DNA of 64,000 bases from Terebella lapidaria (taxonomy: Eukaryota; Annelida; Polychaeta; Terebellida; Terebellidae), in contig OX424555.1 of NCBI GenBank assembly GCA_949152475.1, positions 61,981,977-62,045,976 of the forward strand. The letters run 5' to 3'. Below the pieces are notes generated by a model, which was given only the letters and a program-made list of their open reading frames with translations, made no database searches and was not told where the DNA came from. This document shows positions 59,964 through 64,000 of this stretch, one piece after another (positions within the stretch are counted from its first letter, which is position 1; the number at the start of each line of letters is the position of its first letter). The position numbers and the translations under genes were made by a program.

Positions 59964-60330
59964 GCGTTCACAAGCCATGTGTCTCAAACAGGCTGTTTTC
60001 AATGCAAAATGTGTCCCCAAACGACCAATTCAGTTGCCACGGCAACCAAAATCGATTGGTGTCGGGATCTTACCATAATATATGTGCCTGTAAAAAATAA
60101 TGCTGATCGGGTGAGAATTGCGGCCTGTAGCGCGTTCACAAGCCATGTGTCTCAAACAGGCTGTTTTCAATGCAAAATGTGTCCCCAAACGACCAATTCA
60201 GTTGCCACGGCAACCAAAATCGATTGGTGTCGGGATCTTACCATTATATATGTGCCTGCAAAAAATAATGGTGATCGGGTGAGAATTGCGGCCTGTAGCG
60301 CGTTCACAAGAAAATCTCTGCGGATGCGGA
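59964..60330. repeat. Tandem duplication, 168-bp unit
   Basis: GCGTTCACAAG starts at 59964, 60132 and 60300, exactly 168 bp apart: two full, nearly identical units and the start of a third. Each contains AGTTGCCACGGCAACC, a near palindrome. Because 168 is a multiple of three, a 160-codon open frame (59,868-60,350) runs through; I see no protein family in it. Confidence 0.9.
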
Positions 60331-60349
60331 CGACGAAGCCAAATCCATA

Positions 60350-60640
60350 GTATCCGCCGAACTTTGTTCGGGGGATACAATAATGAAGACTGATGGTCCA
60401 CATATAGACAGAAAATATAATCTGGCCATGAATTTTGTAGATATTGTTCAGTTTCTCATCATCAGGAAGTAAGTCGACAATGCCATTTACCTTATTGAGC
60501 ATTCACTAAAATGTTCGAAAATATTTTGATACAGTCATAGATCTGTTCATATTTCATTGAGACGACGGGACTTCTTACACATACCAGCAGTATTCCTCAC
60601 ACAAACCACAGTCAACGACTTTGTTGAAGTTGAAGAACAT
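60350..60640. other. No gene seen
   Basis: AT-rich sequence between the 168-bp duplication and the nucleolin poly(A) signal. Confidence 0.35.
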
Positions 60641-60646
60641 TTTATT
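60641..60646 (-). promoter_or_regulatory. Poly(A) signal of nucleolin
   Basis: TTTATT on + is AATAAA on the minus strand, about 510 bp past the nucleolin stop. Confidence 0.5.
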
Positions 60647-61157
60647 TCAGTTCAAGAGCAGTTACATTCTTATTATGTACCTGTTCATATTTCACTCGAT
60701 TAACATAATACAGTTACCATATTGTACCAGTAGTCATCTTCACAATCATGATCAAGGAAACTGTTTATATATTTACAAAATTGCGTTGCATTCAGCAAAA
60801 CTCTGACACATACATCTCACAGATCGATTACTTATACCACAGCTGCAACACCACTATTCATCAACAAACATAAATATGGAAGGAATAACTTCCAAATGAT
60901 GTATACACTAAGAGAAATGCATTGGTGAAAAATAACAGACTTCAACAAAGGATAAACTTATACACACTTCACTGCAAATATGATATTCAATCACTCTCGA
61001 GAAATTCTCACACATTCAATCACTCTCAAAAAATTCTCACATATTCACTCACTCTCCAGAGATTCTCACATATTCACTCGCTATTCAGAGATTCCCACAC
61101 ATTCGATCATTCATTCTTCCACTTTTGCTGCCATAAAGAATTCAAAATTAAAAGTAT

Positions 61158-63980
61158 CTAGTCATCAAAAGTTTTCTTTGATCCTTTGAACTCTTTGATA
61201 CCATCCCTCTTCTCTCCGAAACCACCTGAAAATACAAACATCCAATGAACATGATGAATGCCACAAATAAATTTTGCACCACAGCAGCAGTACTACATCA
61301 TTCGGAACAATGCCGACATCTAACCTCTGCCCCCTCGACCTCTGCCTCGTCCGCCTCGATCACCACCTCGACCGCCCCTGAAGCCACCGCCACGACCACC
61401 TCTGTCTCCTCCGCGACCACCTCGGAAGCCACCGCCCCGACCACCAAAGCCACCACGACCACCGCGGCCGCCACCCCGTCCTGCAACAAACGAGATTATT
61501 CAACATGTGAATGCCGAACTGGTTATTATTTCTTTAATCCATTTACCAAGTATCCCTCATCAAATTGACATCAATTGATGTGGTATGTTCATTACGGAAA
61601 AAGTCCCTCAGGTTGATCATCTAGAGGTCCAACATGGTGGTTTTGTAAAAAGTCGTGTAAACAAGTTTCTGGATGGGGTTGTTCATCATTGGGACTGTGA
61701 GCGCAATTAAATTTTCTAGTGGCATACATATGTCAAAGACAGCAGTTATTTTGCTCACCGCCTCCACTGCCGCCTTCTGTGGCAAAATCTACAAATATAC
61801 TTCGCCCATCAACGTCAGCCCCTTGCATGGCATCGTGGGCAGCCTTGGCATCGTCTGAGCTGCCAAACTCAATGAAACCGAACCTGGAAAGTCAAACAGT
61901 AGTCTAAATAACTTCAAGCTCACGGACATTTACACAAGACAAATTGGCATCACAATATGAATCTAGTCACTCCACTGTCTCGGTCTGTGTTGCATAGCTG
62001 CAATCTCTTAGATGTACGTATTGAGATCTGTCGTTTCTAAATAGTTCATACCCTTTGGATTTGCCATCGTCTCTCATCGCGATTCTAGCAGACGTCGCTG
62101 AATGGGAATCAAAGGCTTCCTGTAAGCTCTCTCTTGTTGTTTGGAATGACAAGTTCTTGACAAATAGAAGTTTCGTCTTTCCAGCCAGATCTAGAACAAA
62201 AGCATCATGAATGTAGCTCAGGGTAACTCAACATATAATGTGCTTCATTATGCTGGGATTGAGATGTCTAATCAACAAAACTTTCCAGTCCCTCAGGTTG
62301 ATCATCTAGAGGTCCAACATGGTGGTTTTGTAAAAAGTCGTGTAAACAAGTCTCTGGACAGAGTTGTTCATCATTGGGACTCACCAAAATGGATATCAGA
62401 TAATACTGAATAAACGTCATGAAGTTAGACAAGACAACTTGTGAAGAACACATGGCTAACTCAGACAAATGCCTCATTTAACATCAAAGATTGTTATCAG
62501 GCTCGTCATCGGTCATCACTGTCAGCCATGCATTTCAACAATACTATCGATTCAAACTCTGCTTATAACATACCTCCCCTGGACTGGTTGCCACCAGATG
62601 ACTGTCTTCTGTCACCACCGCCCCCGAAGCTATTTCTATTGCCACCTTTGCTGCCGCCACTGCCCGAGTAGTCCAGGAAGAGCGCTCGACCATCAAGTTC
62701 TGCTCCCTGCTTCTCCGATATAGCAGTCTCTACATCTTTCGCATCTTCAAACTCCACGAACGCAAACCTGTGAGGTGCAAAATACATGAATGTATATACA
62801 TATGTGCCTGAATTGTTTGTTTTTCTGATTAGGATTTTATATTAGAACCTATACAATATGCAAGGGAACAGTGCCTAGTTCACACACTAACCCCTTCTTC
62901 CTGCCTTCATCATTGACAGGCATGCGAACATCCTTGGCACCAGTGAAGAACGAAAGAAGCTGGTCCTCATCAACGTTGTACGAGATGTTTTTAACGAAGA
63001 GAGTCACGTCCCCTCCACCACCTGAATGAATTTGACAGATCATTGTTATGATGCACTTTCCGAATGCAGCCAATATACACCAAGTGCATCAGTTTTCAGC
63101 ATGCACAATAGCCAAGTGTTACCTTGTTTTGTTACTCCTCCACCTCGCTGAGGAGTGGCACTGGCATTTTTCTGTCCTTTAGGTTCTGCCTTCTCAATGG
63201 ACAACTCGCTTCCCTTGAACTCTGTCCCACTCAGCTCCAGTGCTGTAGACAGTGCATCAGAATCTGCCAGGTCCAGGAATCCATATCTGACATGGAAAAT
63301 GGTCAAATTTGACCGATACATAAATCTTACTCTGCAAATGGTTGGCTTTCTTTAAGTATCTATGAAATCATTGTAAACGGTTGGCTTTCTTTATGTTTTC
63401 AAAGAATTTTGGAATTCATTGACATACCCTTTCTTGACATTTCTCCTGAAGTCTGTCGTTTCCACACCATTTTTCTTGAGGAATTTCACAACTTTCTCAT
63501 CACTGGCCTCCTCCGGCAAATTTCTCACCATGATTGTAATTGTTTCTGCAGAACAGTGTTCAATATTTCTTCAGTTACTGAGCCCATATTATAAACCTGA
63601 CAGAATGCTTGTGGGTAACATCATGTTCAATATATGATCACTTTTCACCCATCAACAATACATACCTGTGACTTTGGCTTTCTTGGCAGGGCTCCCAGCG
63701 CTGTCCTTGGCTTTCCGTTTCTTCGGGGCAGGTTCCTCCTCCTCACTTTCCTCATCATCACTTTCATCTTCATCTTCCCCCTCCTCCTCACTGTCATCAT
63801 CATCATCATCCACCTCCATTTTGGCGAGAGGGGCCTTGCCCTGTTTGACCTTCTTTGCAGGTTTTTCATCTTCAGAGTCTTCTTCTTCAGAGTCTTCCTC
63901 ATCAGAATCTTCATCATCCGAGCTCTCTTCCTTCTTCGCAGACTTTTTAGCACTTTTCTGAGGTTTTGGTGGTTCTTCTT
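61158..63980 (-). CDS. Nucleolin (5' partial)
   Basis: Major nucleolar RNA-binding protein in rRNA transcription and processing. Exons on the minus strand: 63980-63666, 63545-63428, 63286-63123, 63021-62892, 62767-62574, 62190-62052, 61883-61759, 61480-61325 and 61225-61158; all nine join in phase with GT/AG. Order: Lys-rich and acidic Ser/Asp/Glu tracts (KKEESSDDEDSDEEDSEEED; EVDDDDDDSEEE), a basic NLS-like patch (APKKRKAK), RRM1 (TIMVRNLP...YGFLDL), RRM2 (TLFVKNISY...FAFVEFED), RRM3 (LLFVKNLSF...FGFIEFG), then an RGG domain (about 17 RGG-type motifs) and the tail GGFGEKRDGIKEFKGSKKTF. The tail exon corresponds to the short C-terminal tail after the RGG domain in vertebrates; without that splice the frame stops at 61,320. 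Only three RRMs are seen against four in vertebrates. The start lies beyond the window. Introns host snoRNAs. Confidence 0.93.
61602..61696 (-). ncRNA. C/D-box snoRNA, copy A (U20-like), nucleolin intron
   Basis: Read on the minus strand: terminal stem AGTCCC, box C ATGATGA, about 70 nt, box D CTGA, closing stem GGGACT. All canonical parts are present in 95 nt. It lies in the intron 61,481-61,758, in the sense of the host gene. Before box D is CCTCTAGATGATCAAC; as I recall 18S rRNA, its 3' domain has UUGACUAUCUAGAGG, which pairs except for one mismatch and one G-U. Vertebrate nucleolin hosts U20, which guides in that part of 18S, so a U20 homologue is a reasonable guess. Confidence 0.82.
62287..62381 (-). 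ncRNA. C/D-box snoRNA, copy B (U20-like), nucleolin intron
   Basis: It is the same length and about 90% or more identical to the copy at 61,602-61,696, in a different nucleolin intron (62,191-62,573) and the same sense. Stem AGTCCC/GGGACT, box C ATGATGA, box D CTGA and the guide-like CCTCTAGATGATCAAC are all kept, while differences fall mostly after box C. Preservation of every functional part in both copies suggests both are made. Confidence 0.84.
62452..62529 (-). ncRNA. C/D-box snoRNA with two 28S-complementary guides, nucleolin intron
   Basis: Read on the minus strand over 78 nt: terminal stem ATGGCTGAC with GTTAGCCAT (one G-U), box C GTGATGA, box D' CTGA, box C' TGATGT, box D CTGA. It shares the intron 62,191-62,573 with copy B. 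Before D' is GATGACGAG and before D is GAGGCATTTG. Both are antisense to neighbouring parts of the universally conserved 28S segment CCAAAUGCCUCGUCAUC (recalled, not searched). This is strong support for a true double-guide methylation snoRNA. Its name is not assigned. Confidence 0.85.
63287..63427 (-). repeat. Short duplication in a nucleolin intron
   Basis: AAAGAAAGCCAACC followed by GTTTAC or ATTTGC occurs twice about 40 bp apart (near 63,335 and 63,380). No snoRNA boxes were found in this intron. Confidence 0.5.
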
Positions 63981-64000
63981 CTGTTTAAAAAAATTAATAA

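Noticed and set aside
61298-61489. Frame rich in Val/Ala antisense or out of frame to the RGG exon
   Set aside because: It is an out-of-frame reading of the RGG-coding exon, whose true frame is fixed by splice phase on both sides.
61884-62051. A further snoRNA in this nucleolin intron
   Set aside because: It has GTGATGC and CGTGA words but no proper C box, terminal stem or H/ACA layout.
63668-63961. 97-codon + strand frame rich in Ser
   Set aside because: It is the antisense of the nucleolin acidic tract; poly-Asp/Glu codons read backwards give poly-Ser.

Overview
The window is nuclear DNA from an animal, most likely a marine invertebrate and probably a deuterostome (echinoderm, hemichordate or amphioxus type). 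I infer this from AT-rich, intron-bearing genes with metazoan families (adhesion GPCR, MIEF, PPM1K, BTB-kelch, nucleolin), dense small transposons and satellites, and the frequent word TAGGCCTA. No species can be named from the sequence alone. I saw no LTR element or virus-like element.

Layout. At 0-1.3 kb lie two CCGG-rich repeats. At 1.64-12.09 kb (+) is an adhesion GPCR in eleven phase-consistent exons; its introns carry two 5'-truncated LINEs and a TAA-flanked DNA element. A dual-specificity phosphatase (-, 13.3-14.2 kb) converges on it, with poly(A) signals about 120 bp apart. At 19.4-20.3 kb (-) is an unrecognised 276-residue protein with a thrice-repeated SP/CRR module. From 21 to 31.5 kb there are no secure genes but a series of inverted-repeat elements and a diverged satellite. 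At 32.6-33.9 kb (+) is a MID51/MID49 (MIEF) homologue with one coding exon. At 36.0-43.0 kb (+) is PPM1K, whose first intron holds a TTAA-flanked element that itself contains ten monomers of a satellite spaced exactly 147 bp apart. At 46.3-49.9 kb (+) is a BTB-BACK-kelch protein. From 50 to 60.3 kb there are only repeats and satellites. At 61.2-64 kb (-) is nucleolin, open at its 5' end, with three C/D-box snoRNAs in its introns.

The genes do not form an obvious pathway. MIEF (mitochondrial fission adaptor) and PPM1K (mitochondrial matrix phosphatase) are both mitochondrial neighbours on one strand, which may be chance. Nucleolin and its intronic snoRNAs form a real functional unit: an rRNA-processing protein whose introns encode rRNA modification guides. 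Two of these guides are near-identical copies in different introns, and the third carries two guides that both match one conserved 28S segment as I recall it.

Exon borders were set by GT/AG consensus, reading phase and family alignment from memory; no search was run.
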